Program-made: the position numbers and the translations under genes | Notes under the pieces: generated by a model | Told to the model about the DNA's origin: nothing | What the model saw: the letters and a program-made list of their open reading frames with translations, nothing else | Databases searched by the model: none | Source: Zoroaster sp. YZ-2022 | Lineage: Eukaryota; Echinodermata; Asteroidea; Forcipulatida; Zoroasteridae | Assembly: GCA_029582265.1 (NCBI GenBank) | Contig: CM055830.1 | Location: 31,599,172 to 31,663,171, forward strand | DNA length: 64,000 nucleotides | Reading direction: 5' to 3' | Part shown: piece after piece, positions 1 to 12,499 of the stretch | Layout of the letters: each line of letters opens with the position of its first letter | Numbering within the stretch: the stretch's first letter is position 1

Positions 1-1027
1 TCAGTTTGCGATAACACCATGTGTTTATCTCAACTTAGCGACAATTGAGAAATGAGTTGCCCGATATTGGTTCTACCCTGAACCATAATCTCACGTGGCG
101 ACAGTCGAGATACGAGTTGTGCAATAAGGTTCTTTTCATTTTGGCATTTTATTTTTTTTACAGTTAAACCATTCTACCTCCATGGTTAAACCAAGCTTCC
201 GACAACTATTTGGTGAATTATCTCTTTTCAAAGAATTGGTTTTCATTTCTAAAAGGAAATTACCAATGTTCCAATGAAAACACAAATTTCAGGAAATTGC
301 TGGTAAAAACATGGGTGATATACGTTTAAAAGGATTTAAAAAATGTTTCTTAAATCCACAATCCTCTCAATTAAAAAAAACAAAAACAAATCAATATCTT
401 AACCAGTTCGCTTCGGAGGCCGTGTATACACGCAATTTTTTTTTGTACAGCGGATCGGAGTGTCTAAACACGCATTCCGATTTTTGTGTGCGTTACCGGG
501 AGACTTGTCAACACGCCACACGTGGCGTGCAGTCGTGGCAGCTGACTTGTATACACGCAATCGTTTCTCGGAGTCCATGGGGTCACGGTTTGGTGGCCCC
601 GGACAAAATGCACTGCAAACACTGAACGAGTTCACTCTTTTTGTTGATTTTTGCATAATCCCTTTATGCAAGACCTGTTCCTTTGACGTACCAGCCAAGA
701 ATTTGTAAAGATGGATTTATATCCATTGTTTACGAGGCCTTCTATCTCTCTCCGGGTATGCCGTCTTTTCGACCGGGCGCTGGACGCTAATAGGCCATTG
801 CATCGGAGCTTGCCAACGGTCTAATTGTGCTGAACAAACACAACCGTAATTAAAAAACTAGCCATTTAATTCTCGAAATGTCAATGAGTAAAGGTGTTTA
901 TTTGGGTGTTTATTTTGTCATTGACAAAAAAAATTATTAATGGCTAGAAATTTTTTCAGATTTTTCACTGAAAATAAACCCGCACGGGCGACCGGAAAAA
1001 AATAAATATTCCCGACATCAACTGGTT
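1..1027. other. No recognised gene; short inverted repeat at 858-947
   Basis: I see no recognisable coding exon here. The small open frames around 311-708 are mutually overlapping on both strands and lack any family signature. At 858-947 a short inverted repeat pairs CTAGCCATT with AATGGCTAG and an inner TGTCAATGA with TCATTGACA, which looks like a decayed small MITE. Confidence 0.5.
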
Positions 1028-1189
1028 AAAAGGCCAATATCGTCACGATCAGCAGGGCATGGGAATCAGAGTGCTAGTTTTAGATTAACTCAGTGACTGA
1101 AAATAATACCCCACATGATAAGGTCATATTACCATTGCTGCTGCATAAATGACCCAGTAATTTCAGTCACTGTGTTCATCTTAAGCTAA
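1026..1189 (+). mobile_element. GGGACA-type TTAA MITE, 3' end missing
   Basis: Left three-quarters of the ~225-bp family that starts TTAA-AGGGACA and holds the inner block CAGTGACTGAAAATAATAC...TTTCAGTCACTG. It is cut at its right side by the GGCC-type MITE fragment that follows. Confidence 0.7.
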
Positions 1190-1425
1190 ATTCGATTGGA
1201 ATAGTGCCGTGGTGATTTTTAAATGACTTTTTCATATAGGGGCAATGAACGTTTGCCCGATTTGTGAGGCCTCTCTTAGTCGTCATACTTTGTATATGGG
1301 AAATTTGGTCCCCACGTATACATGTATCATGTATTTCCCTATTAGCAAAAACAAAAAAAACAAAAAAAAACCGCACCAATTTTGAAGCCGACCGGTGACC
1401 AGAAACCGGAGACTTTTTTGGCCCA
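1181..1425 (+). mobile_element. GGCC-type MITE, right half only
   Basis: Matches the right half of the elements at 4103-4481 and 49712-50224. It has the block GAGGCCTCTCTTAG, then ATGTATCATGTATTTCCC, an A-rich tract, and the right end GACCAGAAACCGGAGAC followed by a T run and GGCC. The left terminal repeat is missing. Confidence 0.7.
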
Positions 1426-1823
1426 ATTACCTGATTAGTAAAATTACTGACCTATAATCTAAAAACTTACTTGATGTGAAGTTGGTGATGGTACCAAACA
1501 TGTGAGTAATTATTCTGTCTGGCAAGCTTTCTCCTGAGGACGATCAGAGCACACTGATCGAAACGTCGAGTTGTACCTCCAGTTCTTTTCAGAACTAATT
1601 ACTACTCAATTAAGATTCCACATGGTGTCACCGCAATTAGTCTTACTTATCATCCTCACCATGCAAAGCTACAAGTTTTACCTGTCTGGCAAGCTGTCAC
1701 TTCTGAGAAAACGTGAACTGTATATCAAATTTTAAATATCACAGCTGCATCACAGCTGTGATCTATTTTCCCACAATGGAATGAATGCAAACAATTCTGA
1801 ATGCATCTTCAACTTTTTTACTT
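1426..1823. repeat. Interspersed repeat with GATCGAAACGTCGAG core, plus unassigned sequence
   Basis: 1536-1690 carries GACGATCAGAGCACACTGATCGAAACGTCGAG (in part), then AGTTCTTTTCAGAACTAATTACTACTC and CACATGGTGTCACC. The same block recurs near 43140, 61085, 62032 and 62276, and in reverse at 42830. It belongs to a dispersed repeat whose class I cannot assign. The rest of this stretch holds nothing I recognise. Confidence 0.6.
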
Positions 1824-2073
1824 TTAAAGGGACAACATCATCACGATCAGAGCAGACTTTCAACAGGGCATGGAATCAGTGTCCTAGTTTAAGATGGAAT
1901 CGGTGTCCTAGTTTAAGATGAACACAGTGACTGAAAATTACTGGCTCATTGAAATGCAGCAGCAACAGTAATATGACGTTATCATGTGGGATATTATTTT
2001 CAGTCACTGAGTTAATCTAAAACTAGCAGTCCGATTCCATGCCATGTTGATTGTGACGATAATGTCCCTTTAA
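1824..2073 (+). mobile_element. GGGACA-type TTAA MITE, complete
   Basis: A complete copy bounded by TTAA on both sides, with terminal inverted repeats AGGGACAACATC...GATAATGTCCCT. The whole element is an imperfect palindrome: TGGAATCAGTGTCCTAGTTT near the left faces AAACTAGCAGTCCGATTCCA near the right, around a centre with GCAGCAGCAACAG. The TTAA borders suggest a piggyBac-like mobiliser (inference). Confidence 0.8.
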
Positions 2074-2074
2074 A

Positions 2075-2427
2075 AACCCCCTAACCCCCTAGGTATTCTG
2101 GCTAGGAACCTTCCTGAACCCTAACCCCCTGTAGGTATTCTAGCTAGGAACCTTAATTAACCCTAACCCCCTAGGTATTATGGCTAGGAACCTTCCTGAA
2201 TCCTCCAAAATCCATCAGTGCACTTTTGGAAACATGCCCTTATCTTCAAAATGCACCATGCGTTTTCGTTGATCTTTCATATTCAGCACTTATGGCCTGC
2301 ACTTCTTGCCAGGTAGTAATTTTGCCCCATTTGAAGAGGTGAAAGTACCAGTTTCCAGCAGTGCTGAATTTTTCCAAAAAAGTGCCCCTTGGAGGATTTT
2401 GCAGGATTTGGGGTGGTTAGGGTTAAG
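2075..2427 (+). mobile_element. TTAA element of the CCCTAAC class (P2), tandem 5' units
   Basis: Begins with three variants of a ~42-bp unit containing CCCCCTAGGTATTCTGGCTAGGAACCTT. A unique body follows (GCACTTTTGGAAACATGCCC...TTTGAAGAGGTGAAAGTACCAG) and it ends GGTTAGGGTTAA. The same element occurs in reverse at 22678-23152 and in the same orientation at 59610-59933. Confidence 0.7.
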
Positions 2428-2506
2428 ACAATGAAATGAAATATATTACTGCTCATCGGCTGACATGACTATAGTTTGTTTGTACATGTGTACAAGTTTG
2501 CACAGG

Positions 2507-2698
2507 GATGTGATTTGACAAAAGTAAGAAATCCTGAAAAATGGTTAACGGGCCTGGGTCTTCCTTTGGTCTTGAGGACGAAGCCCCCTGAACCTCCTGG
2601 ATGTTTAATCTTGGAGGATTTATAGACTCTCCACATCCCCACAAACAAGAAACTAGAGGTTTGGACACAATGTGGTTTGGACACTAGAGGTTTGGACA
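2507..2698 (+). mobile_element. hAT-like MITE (CAGG..TGTGATTTG family), 3' truncated
   Basis: Starts at GTGATTTGACAAAAGTAAG and runs through GAGGACGAAGCCCCCTGAACC to GGTTTGGACACAATG, where a SINE has replaced the right half. The full copy at 54764-55110 shows the family's ends and an 8-bp target duplication. Confidence 0.65.
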
Positions 2699-2983
2699 CA
2701 ATGGTCGAGCGGTTTAGTGCATCGGATTTGTGTTCTGATGGCTGAGTTGTCAGAATGTGGGTTCGAATCCCAGCCACGACCGGGGTGCTTGTGTCCTTGA
2801 GCAAGACACTTTACCATAATTGCTTCTCTCCACCCAGGGGTAAATGGGTACCTGTGAGGGCAGAGTTGGTTGTTGTGTTTGATTAGCCCTATATGCACTG
2901 TAATGGCAGCAATTGAGCTGTATACTCCCCAGGGACTGAGATGGTTTCAGGAATGATTTATGAGCCTGATGAGCAGGGGTAAT
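2699..2983 (+). mobile_element. tRNA-derived SINE, tail missing
   Basis: The head has pol III promoter boxes: an A-box-like GGTCGAGCGGTTTAGTGC and a B box GGGTTCGAATCCC. Then comes the family body CTTGAGCAAGACACTTTACC...GATTAGCCCTATATGCACTG. It stops at GAGCAGGGGTAAT, before the CGCGCTATATAAG-(ATT)n tail seen in other copies. It is not a tRNA gene. Confidence 0.8.
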
Positions 2984-3059
2984 ACTCAGCCATCAGAACA
3001 CAAATCCGATGCACTAAACCACTCGGCCAAGGCACTAAACCGCTCGGCCAAGGCACTCC
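2984..3059 (-). mobile_element. SINE head fragment, reverse orientation
   Basis: Reverse complement of the first ~75 bp of the same SINE. It ends GGCACTCC, with the last block (CACTAAACC-CTCGGCCAAGG) duplicated. It directly abuts the plus-strand copy, giving a head-to-tail inverted pair. Confidence 0.75.
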
Positions 3060-3061
3060 AC

Positions 3062-3155
3062 ATTTTTCTAAATTGTTTACGGGGTATCCGGGTATCCAAA
3101 GATTACCAATTTTGTTCATCGGGTTCCCGGAACAACCAAAAATGCACAGCCTTAC
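3062..3155 (+). mobile_element. Fragment of TAAGGCTG-type MITE
   Basis: Carries GTTTACGGGGTATCCGGGTATCC, then GGTTCCCGGAACAACC and GCACAGCCTTA, which match one end of the complete element at 23902-24303. Confidence 0.6.
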
Positions 3156-3621
3156 TTGGTTCTGATAAAATATGGATGCATATTTACAAACATCCGACGT
3201 TATGGTGTACAATTCCTTAAAAAAATTCATAACAGGAGATCAGAAGAGGAAATGATTAAGAAATAGAAACAGGAGACATTTGCGAAGGCTCTAAAGTTCA
3301 CACTCATCCGAGACTTTCCTTAAGGGTAAAGGAATATCTTGATGGAAAAGAAGGGTAGATGAATAATCCCTTCCCCAGGCTAGGAGCCGGCTTATTGATT
3401 ATTCACGGTTGATGAACCATGTACATACATGAATACCTATGGAAAGTTGGTTCTAAGAACCGGTGTTTTATTAGCACCTCAAGGTTTCAATAAAGTATGC
3501 TCTAGTTCTTGTCAAAAATGGCAGGGGGTTGATTAAATAATTCCCAATTCTGATGACCGAGCGTGAACATTAACCCATTCTTCATGTATAGACCTCAGCA
3601 AAATTTTAGGAATTTGAAACA
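3156..3621. other. No recognised feature
   Basis: AT-rich sequence with no open frame of known family and no repeat that I could match elsewhere in the window. Confidence 0.5.
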
Positions 3622-4051
3622 CAGGCCTCCCAGTTCCTAATCTACCAAATAATAATTTTTAAATAGGTTTTTAAAGCAAAATATAGGTTATTATAGGTTT
3701 ACCAAATTCCAAAAATATAGGCTTTTATAGGTTATTTCCTGTGATTATGCAGTGTTAAGTAACAAGTTTTTGGTAAATTGCCTACCTTTCTGAGTACCTT
3801 TTGCAACAAAGTACATTACCCCATACCCTGTCTGGCAGAAAATCTAAGAGCGGTACACATGTTACAGTTTGGCTACTGTTTTGGCTTCATCTCTTTATAC
3901 TTAGGAAGTAATTTTTCTTCAAAGACATGAGGATTTTATTAAGTTGAAAATGTGTTGCTGGATATTAAAAATATAGGTTTTTATAGGTTAGTATAGGTTT
4001 TTTGGGGAAAATAAAGGTTCCCATTTTGAAATATAGGTTTTTATAGGCCTG
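3622..4051. mobile_element. hAT-like element with repeated ATAGGTTTTTATAGG motif
   Basis: The ends read CAGGCCTCCC and ATAGGCCTG, so only a short CAGGCCT inverted repeat is visible. Inside, AATATAGGTTTTTATAGG and variants recur about nine times, clustered near both ends, as expected of subterminal transposase-binding motifs in hAT elements. No clear 8-bp target duplication is seen, so the class is tentative. Confidence 0.45.
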
Positions 4052-4102
4052 GATGTAATTGTGTTGAGTTCTAAAACTTCAATTCTAGCTGATGTAACAC
4101 GC

Positions 4103-4481
4103 AAGGCCAACAAAAAAAGTTTCCGGTTTCTGGTCTCCGTGCATGTTGCCTCAGACCCACGCATCAGCATTTTTAATTTAGTTTAATTTTTTTTTGCTAT
4201 GAAACGATGTCCAATTGCAGCCCAAATGGCTGGATCGATTGGAATTCTAGTGCCGTGCTTTGCTTTAAACGACTTCTTCACAAGGGGTATGAATGTTTGC
4301 CCGATTTGTGAGGCCTCTCTTAGCCATCATACTTTGTATATGGAAAAGTTGGTCCCCGCGTATACAATGTATCATGTATTTCCCTGTTAGCAAAAAAAAA
4401 AAGATGGCCGAAAACAAAAAAATAAATAAAAATTTTGAAGCCGACCTATGACCAGAAACTGGAGACTTTTTGGGGGGCCTA
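4103..4481 (+). mobile_element. GGCC-type MITE, complete
   Basis: Terminal inverted repeats AGGCCAACAAAAAAAGTTTC / ACTGGAGACTTTTTGGGGGGCCT, both carrying the block CCGGTTTCTGGTC or its complement. The middle has CAATTGCAGCC, GACTTCTTCACAAGGGGTATG and ATGTATCATGTATTTCCC. The small open frame 4199-4390 lies wholly within this repeat and is not a gene. Confidence 0.75.
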
Positions 4482-6315
4482 ATGTTGAATCTTCTGTCAA
4501 AAACCTGAATTATGAAGAATGAGTTTGTGTGACGTACAAAATCAAATTTTAACAGGAAAACCAAACATTAGATTGATGGTGTAAAACCTTTGAGGTTCTG
4601 CCAACGTTACAATAAATGATTTACATATAAATTACATTGTAAGGTTCCATATTTGTATTTTATGTCTTTTTTTAATAGTACATTATCTTTGGTAATTACA
4701 AAATTTAAGAATTATTATCTAAAAGCTAACTTGTAGTTGGTAAATGTATTAACATAGAAGCAGTTTTGCCAACATTACCAATGATGCACCTTGTATGTAT
4801 ATCTTGATTCAAAGAGAGTAAGCATACTCATAGAAGCAGTTTGGCCAACATTACCAATGATGTACCTTGTATGTATATCTTGATTCAAAGAGAGTAAGCA
4901 TACTCATAGAAGCAGTTTTGCCAACATGACCAATGCTGTACCTTACATGTATATGTTGATTCAAAGAGAGTAAGCGTACTCATAGAAGCAGTTTTGCCAA
5001 TGATTACCAATGATGTACCTTGTATGTATATCTTGATTCAAAGAGAGTAAGCATACTCATAGAAGCAGTTTGGCCAACATTACCAATGATGTACCTTGTA
5101 TATCTTGATTCAAAGAGAGTAAGCACACTCATAGAAGCAGTTTGGCCAACATTACCAATGATGTACCTTGTATGTACATGTATATCTTGATTCAAAGAGA
5201 GTAAGCATACTCATAGAAGCAGTTTGGCCAACATTACCAATGATGTACCTTGTATGTATATCTTGATTCAAAGAGAGTAAGCACACTCATAGAAGCAGTT
5301 TGGCCAACATTACCAATGATGTACCTTGTATGTATATCTTGATTCAAAGAGAGTAAGCATACTCATAGAAGCAGTTTGGCCAACATTACCAATGATGTAC
5401 CTTGTACGTATATCTTGATTCAAAGAGAGTAAGCATACTCATAGAAGCAGTTTGGCCAACATTACCAATGATGTACCTTGTATATATATCTTGATTCAAA
5501 GAGAGTAAGCATACTCATAGAAGCAGTTTGGCCAACATTACCAATGATGTACCTTGTATATATATCTTGATTCAAAGAGAGTAAGCACACTCATAGAAGC
5601 AGTTTGGCCAACATTACCAATGATGTACCTTGTATGTATATCTTGATTCAAAGAGAGTAAGCATACTCATAGAAGCAGTTTAGCCAACATTACCAATGAT
5701 GTACCTTGTATGTATATATCTTGATTCAAAGAGAGTAAGCACACTCATAGAAGCAGTTTGGCCAACATTACCAATGATGTACCTTGTATGTACATGTATA
5801 TCTTGATTCAAAGAGAGTAAGCATACTCATAGAAGCAGTTTGGCCAACATTACCAATGATGTACCTTGTATGTATATCTTGATTCAAAGAGAGTAAGCAT
5901 ACTCATAGAAGCAGTTTGGCCAACATTACCAATGATGTACCTTGTATGTATATCTTGATTCAAAGAGAGTAAGCATACTCATAGAAGCAGTTTGGCCAAC
6001 ATTACCAATGATGTACCTTGTATATATATCTTGATTCAAAGAGAGTAAGCATACTCATAGAAGCAGTTTGGCCAACATTACCAATGATGTACCTTGTATG
6101 TATATCTTGATTCAAAGAGAGTAAGCATACTCATAGAAGCAGTTTGGCCAACATTACCAATGATGTACCTTGTATGTATATCTTGATTCAAAGAGAGTAA
6201 GCATACTCATAGAACGAAGCAGTTTGGCCAACATTACCAAGGATGTACCTTGTATGTATATCTTGATTCAAAGAGAGTAAGCATACTCATAGAAGCAGTT
6301 TGGCCAACATTACCA

Positions 6316-6768
6316 ATACTGTGCACGTACATACTCTTTTAAATGGGCAAACCATTTTGAATAAAGAAACAGGCTTACATGTAAATGCACCACAATTACC
6401 ACAGCTGTTCAAAGCATCTATTTCCAATATCGAGCAGTCCGTTAAATTTTCCCACCAGCCGCTTTTAATTTATTTAATTTAACCATCTCTATTCTTGTAA
6501 GCAAACTAACTGTAAACGTGCATCCGTGGCTGGATTGAAGACTATTCAAGATGGCATTGCCTCTAGTTGTGACTGGAAGCGCGTGTTGTATGTGTAATAA
6601 TTTGGCAGATGTTTTGCAGTCTGAACTGCCAAAGCTATCATTCTCACAGCCGTTAACTTACATGTAATAGGATTACACCTTAGGGAAGGTACAACATTTG
6701 GTAACTGAAGTTTATTTCAACCCTCTAGTTGCCAAGAAATATACCACCTGTGAAAGTTATGCCAACAT
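6316..6768 (+). repeat. Array-embedded spacer, copy 1
   Basis: Non-satellite block starting ACTGTGCACGTACATACTC and ending TACCACCTGTGAAAGTTAT, flanked on both sides by 76-bp monomers. Near-identical copies occur three more times in this array and nowhere else in the window. No coding or structural signature was recognised. Confidence 0.9.
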
Positions 6769-7630
6769 TACCATGTTGTACGTTGTACCTTGTACGTATA
6801 TCTTGATTCAAAGAGAGTAAGTATACTCATAGAAGCAGTTTGGCCAACATGACCAATGCTGCAACTTGTATGTATATCTTGATTCAAAGAGAGTAAGCAT
6901 ACTCATAGAAGCAGTTTGGCCAACATTACCAATGCTGTACCTTGTATGTATATCTTGATTCAAAGAGAGTAAGCGTACTCATAGAAGCAGTTTGGCCAAC
7001 ATTACCAATGATGTACCTTGTATGTATATCTTGATTCAAAGAGAGTAAGCATACTCATAGAAGCAGTTTTGCCAACATTACCAATGATGTACCTTGTATG
7101 TATATCTTGATTCAAAGAGAGTAAGCATACTCATAGAAGCAGTTTTGCCAACATTACCAATGATGTACCTTGTATGTATATCTTGATTCAAAGAGAGTAA
7201 GCATACTCATAGAAGCAGTTTAGCCAACATTACCAATGATGTACCTTGTATGTATATCTTGATTCAAAGAGAGTAAGCATACTCATAGAAGCAGTTTGGC
7301 CAACATTACCAATGCTGACCTTGTATGTACATGTATATCTTGATTCAAAGAGAGTAAGCATACTCATAGAAGCAGTTTAGCCAACATTACCAATGTTGTA
7401 CCTTGTACGTATATCTTGATTCAAAGAGAGTAAGCATACTCATAGAAGCAGTTTAGCCAACATTACCAATGATGTACCTTGTACGTACATGTATATCTTG
7501 ATTCAAAGAGAGTAAGCATACTCATAGAACGAAGCAGTTTGGCCAACATTACCAAGGATGTACCTTGTATGTATATCTTGATTCAAAGAGAGTAAGCATA
7601 CTCATAGAAGCAGTTTGGCCAACATACCAA

Positions 7631-8068
7631 TACTGTGCACGTACATACTCTTTAAATGGGCAAACCATTTTGAATAAAGAAACAGGCTTACATGTAAATG
7701 CACCACAATTACCACAGCTGTTCAAAGCATCTATTTCCAATATCGAGCAGTCCGTTAAATTTTCCCACCAGCCGCTTTTAATTTATTTAATTTAACCATC
7801 TCTATTCTTGTAAGCAAACTAACTGTAAACGTGCATCCGTGGCTGGATTGAAGACTATTCAAGATGGCATTGCCTCTAGTTGTGACTGGAAGCGCGTGTT
7901 GTATGTGTAATAATTTGGCAGATGTTTTGCAGTCTGAACTGCCAAAGCTATCATTCTCACAGCTGTTAACTTACATGTAATAGGATTACACCTTAGGGAA
8001 GGTACAACATTTGGTAACTGAAGTTTAATTCAACCTCTAGTTGCCAAGAAATATACCACCAGAAAGTT
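7631..8068 (+). repeat. Array-embedded spacer, copy 2
   Basis: Second copy of the spacer. It shares with copies 3 and 4 a shortened junction (CATACCAATACTG instead of CATTACCAATACTG), so copies 2-4 form one lineage. It uniquely lacks a few bases near its right end (ACCACCAGAAAG). Confidence 0.9.
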
Positions 8069-11000
8069 ATGCCAACATTACCATGTTGTACGTTGTACCT
8101 TGTACGTATATCTTGATTCAAAGAGAGTAAGTATAGAAGCAGTTTGGCCAACATGACCAATGCTGCAACTTGTATGTATATCTTGATTCAAAGAGAGTAA
8201 GCATACTCATAGAAGCAGTTTTGCCAACATTACCAATGATGTACCTTGTATGTATATCTTGATTCAAAGAGAGTAAGCATACTCATAGAAGCAGTTTGGC
8301 CAACATTACCAATGATGTACCTTGTATGTATATCTTGATTCAAAGAGAGTAAGCATACTCATAGAAGCAGTTTGTCCAACATTACCAATGATGTACCTTG
8401 TATGTATATCTTGATTCAAAGAGAGTAAGTATACTCATAGAAGCAGTTTTGCCAACATTACCAATGCTGTACCTTCCCTTATGTATATCTTGATTCAAAG
8501 AGAGTAAGTATACTCATAGAAGCAGTTTGGCCAACATTACCAATGATGTACCTTGTATGTATGTATCTTGATTCAAAGAGAGTAAGAGTACTCATAGAAG
8601 CAGTTTGGCCAACATTACCAATGATGTACATGTGTACCTTGTATGTATATCTTGATTCAAAGAGAGTAAGCGTACTCATAGAAGCAGTTTTGCCAACATT
8701 ACCAATGATGTACCTTGTATGTATATCTTGATTCAAAGAGAGTAAGCATACTCATAGAAGCAGTTTGGCCAACATTACCAATGATGTACCTTGTATGTAT
8801 ATCTTGATTCAAAGAGAGTAAGCATACTCATGGAAGCAGTTTGGCCAACATGACCAATGATGTACCTTGTATGTATATCTTGATTCAAAGAGAGTAAGCG
8901 TACTCATAGAAGCAGTTTGGCCAACATTACCAATGATGTACCTTGTATATCTTGATTCAAAGAGAGTAAGCACACTCATAGAAGCAGTTTGGCCAACATT
9001 ACCAATGATGTACCTTGTATGTATATCTTGATTCAAAGAGAGTAAGCATACTCATAGAAGCAGTTTTGCCAACATTACCAATGCTGACCTTGTATGTATA
9101 TCTTGATTCAAAGAGAGAAAGTGTACTCATAGAAGCAGTTTTGCCAACATTACCAATGCTGACCTTGTATGTACATGTATATCTTGATTCAAAGAGAGTA
9201 AGCATACTCATAGAAGCAGTTTGGCCAACATTACCAATGATGTACCTTGTATGTATATCTTGATTCAAAGAGAGTAAGCATACTCATAGAAGCAGTTTGG
9301 CCAACATTACCAATGATGTACCTCGTATGCATATCTTGATTCAAAGAGAGTAAGCATACTCATAGAAGCAGTTTGGCCAACATTACCAATGATGTACCAG
9401 ATGTATATCTTGGATTCAAAGAGAGTAAGCATACCATAGAAGCAGTTTGGCCAACATTACCAATGATGTACCTTGTATGTATATCTTGATTCAAAGAGAG
9501 TAAGCATACCAGAAGCAGTTTGGCCAACATTACCAATGTTGTACCTTGTATGTATATCTTGATTCAAAGAGAGTAAGCATACTCATAGAAGCAGTTTGGC
9601 CAATATTACCAATGATGTACCTTGTATGTATATCTTGATTCAAAGAGAGTAAGTTGCTCATAGAAGCAGTTTGGCCAACATGACCAATGATGTACCTTGT
9701 ATGTATATCTTGATTCAAAGAGAGTAAGCATACTCATAGAAGCAGTTTTGCCAACATTACCAATGATGTACTTTGTATGTATATCTTGATTCAAAGAGAG
9801 TAAGCATACTCATAGAAACCGTTTTGTCAACATTACCAATGATGTACCTGTATGTATATCTTGATTCAAAGAGAGTAAGCGTACTCATAGAAGCAGTTTG
9901 GCCAACATGACCAATGATGTACCTTGTATGTATATCTTGATTCAAAGAGAGTAAGCGACTCATAGAAGCAGTTTACCAATAACATTACCAATGATGTACC
10001 TTGTATGTATATCTTGATTCAAAGAGAGTAAGCGTACTCATAGAAGCAGTTTGGCCAACATGACCAATGATGTACCTTGTATGTATATCTTGATTCAAAG
10101 AGAGTAAGCGTACTCATAGAAGCAGTTTTGCCAACATTACCAATGATGTACCTTGTATGTATATATCGATTCAAAGAGAGTAAGCATACTCATAGAAGCA
10201 GTTTTGCCAACATTACCAATGATGTACCTTGTATGTATATCTTGATTCAAAGAGAGTAAGCATACTCATAGAAGCAGTTTTGCCAACATTACCAATGCTG
10301 ACCTTGTATGTATATCTTGATTCAAAGAGAGAAAGTGTACTCATAGAAGCAGTTTTGCCAACATTACCAATGCTGACCTTGTATGTACATGTATATCTTG
10401 ATTCAAAGAGAGTAAGCATACTCATAGAAGCAGTTTAGCCAACATTACCAATGTTGTACCTTGTACGTATATCTTGATTCAAAGAGAGTAAGCATACTCA
10501 TAGAAGCAGTTTAGCCAACATTACCAATGATGTACCTTGTACGTATATCTTGATTCAAAGAGAGTAAGCATACTCATAGAACGAAGCAGTTTGGCCAACA
10601 TTACCAAGGATGTACCTTGTATGTATATCTTGATTCAAAGAGAGTAAGCATACTCATAGAAGCAGTTTGGCCAACATTACCAATGATGTACCTTGTATGC
10701 ATATCTTGATTCAAAGAGAGTAAGCATACTCATAGAAGCAGTTTGGCCAACATTACCAATGATGTACCTCGTATGTATATCTTGATTCAAAGAGAGTAAG
10801 CATACTCATAGAAGCAGTTTGGCCAACATTACCAATGATGTACCTTGTATGTATATCTTGATTCAAAGAGAGTAAGCATACTCATAGAAGCAGTTTGGCC
10901 AACATTACCAATGTTGTACCTTGTATGTATATCTTGATTCAAAGAGAGTAAGCATACTCATAGAAGCAGTTTGGCCAACATTACCAATGATGTACCTTGT

Positions 11001-12057
11001 ATGTATATCTTGATTCAAAGAGAGTAAGCGTACTCATAGAAGCAGTTTGGCCAACATGACCAATGATGTACCTTGTATGTATATCTTGATTCAAAGAGAG
11101 TAAGCGTACTCATAGAAGCAGTTTTGCCAACATTACCAATGATGTACCTTGTATGTATATCTTGATTCAAAGAGAGTAAGCATACTCATAGAAGCAGTTT
11201 GGCCAACATTACCAATGATGTACCTTGTATGTATATCTTGATTCAAAGAGAGTAAGCGTACTCATAGAAGCAGTTTGGCCAACATGACCAATGATGTACC
11301 TTGTATGTATATCTTGATTCAAAGAGAGTAAGCGTACTCATAGAAGCAGTTTTGCCAACATTACCAATGATGTACCTTGTATGTATATCTTGATTCAAAG
11401 AGAGTGTTGCGTCATAGAAGCAGTTTGGCCAACATGACCAATGATGTACCTTGTATGTATATCTTGATTCAAAGAGAGTAAGCGTACTCATAGAAGCAGT
11501 TTTGCCAACATTACCAATGATGTACCTTGTATGTATATATCGATTCAAAGAGAGTAAGCATACTCATAGAAGCAGTTTTGCCAACATTACCAATGATGTA
11601 CCTTGTATGTATATCTTGATTCAAAGAGAGTAAGCATACTCATAGAAGCAGTTTTGCCAACATTACCAATGCTGACCTTGTATGTATATCTTGATTCAAA
11701 GAGAGAAAGTGTACTCATAGAAGCAGTTTTGCCAACATTACCAATGCTGACCTTGTATGTACATGTATATCTTGATTCAAAGAGAGTAAGCATACTCATA
11801 GAAGCAGTTTAGCCAACATTACCAATGTTGTACCTTGTACGTATATCTTGATTCAAAGAGAGTAAGCATACTCATAGAAGCAGTTTAGCCAACATTACCA
11901 ATGATGTACCTTGTACGTATATCTTGATTCAAAGAGAGTAAGCATACTCATAGAACGAAGCAGTTTGGCCAACATTACCAAGGATGTACCTTGTATGTAT
12001 ATCTTGATTCAAAGAGAGTAAGCATACTCATAGAAGCAGTTTGGCCAACATACCAAT

Positions 12058-12499
12058 ACTGTGCACGTACATACTCTTTAAATGGGCAAACCATTTTGAA
12101 TAAAGAAACAGGCTTACATGTAAATGCACCACAATTACCACAGCTGTTCAAAGCATCTATTTCCAATATCGAGCAGTCCGTTAAATTTTCCCACCAGCCG
12201 CTTTTAATTTATTTAATTTAACCATCTCTATTCTTGTAAGCAAACTAACTGTAAACGTGCATCCGTGGCTGGATTGAAGACTATTCAAGATGGCATTGCC
12301 TCTAGTTGTGACTGGAAGCGCGTGTTGTATGTGTAATAATTTGGCAGATGTTTTGCAGTCTGAACTGCCAAAGCTATCATTCTCACAGCTGTTAACTTAC
12401 ATGTAATAGGATTACACCTTAGGGAAGGTACAACATTTGGTAACTGAAGTTTAATTCAACCCTCTAGTTGCCAAGAAATATACCACCTGTGAAAGTTAT
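12058..12499 (+). repeat. Array-embedded spacer, copy 3
   Basis: Third copy, about 4,427 bp downstream of copy 2 within the large duplicated block. It is nearly identical to copy 2 but keeps ACCACCTGTGAAAG at the end. Confidence 0.9.

Noticed and set aside
399..708. Overlapping frames near the left end with CpG-rich sequence
   Set aside because: Could be part of a promoter or exon, but nothing recognisable and three frames conflict, so left unannotated.
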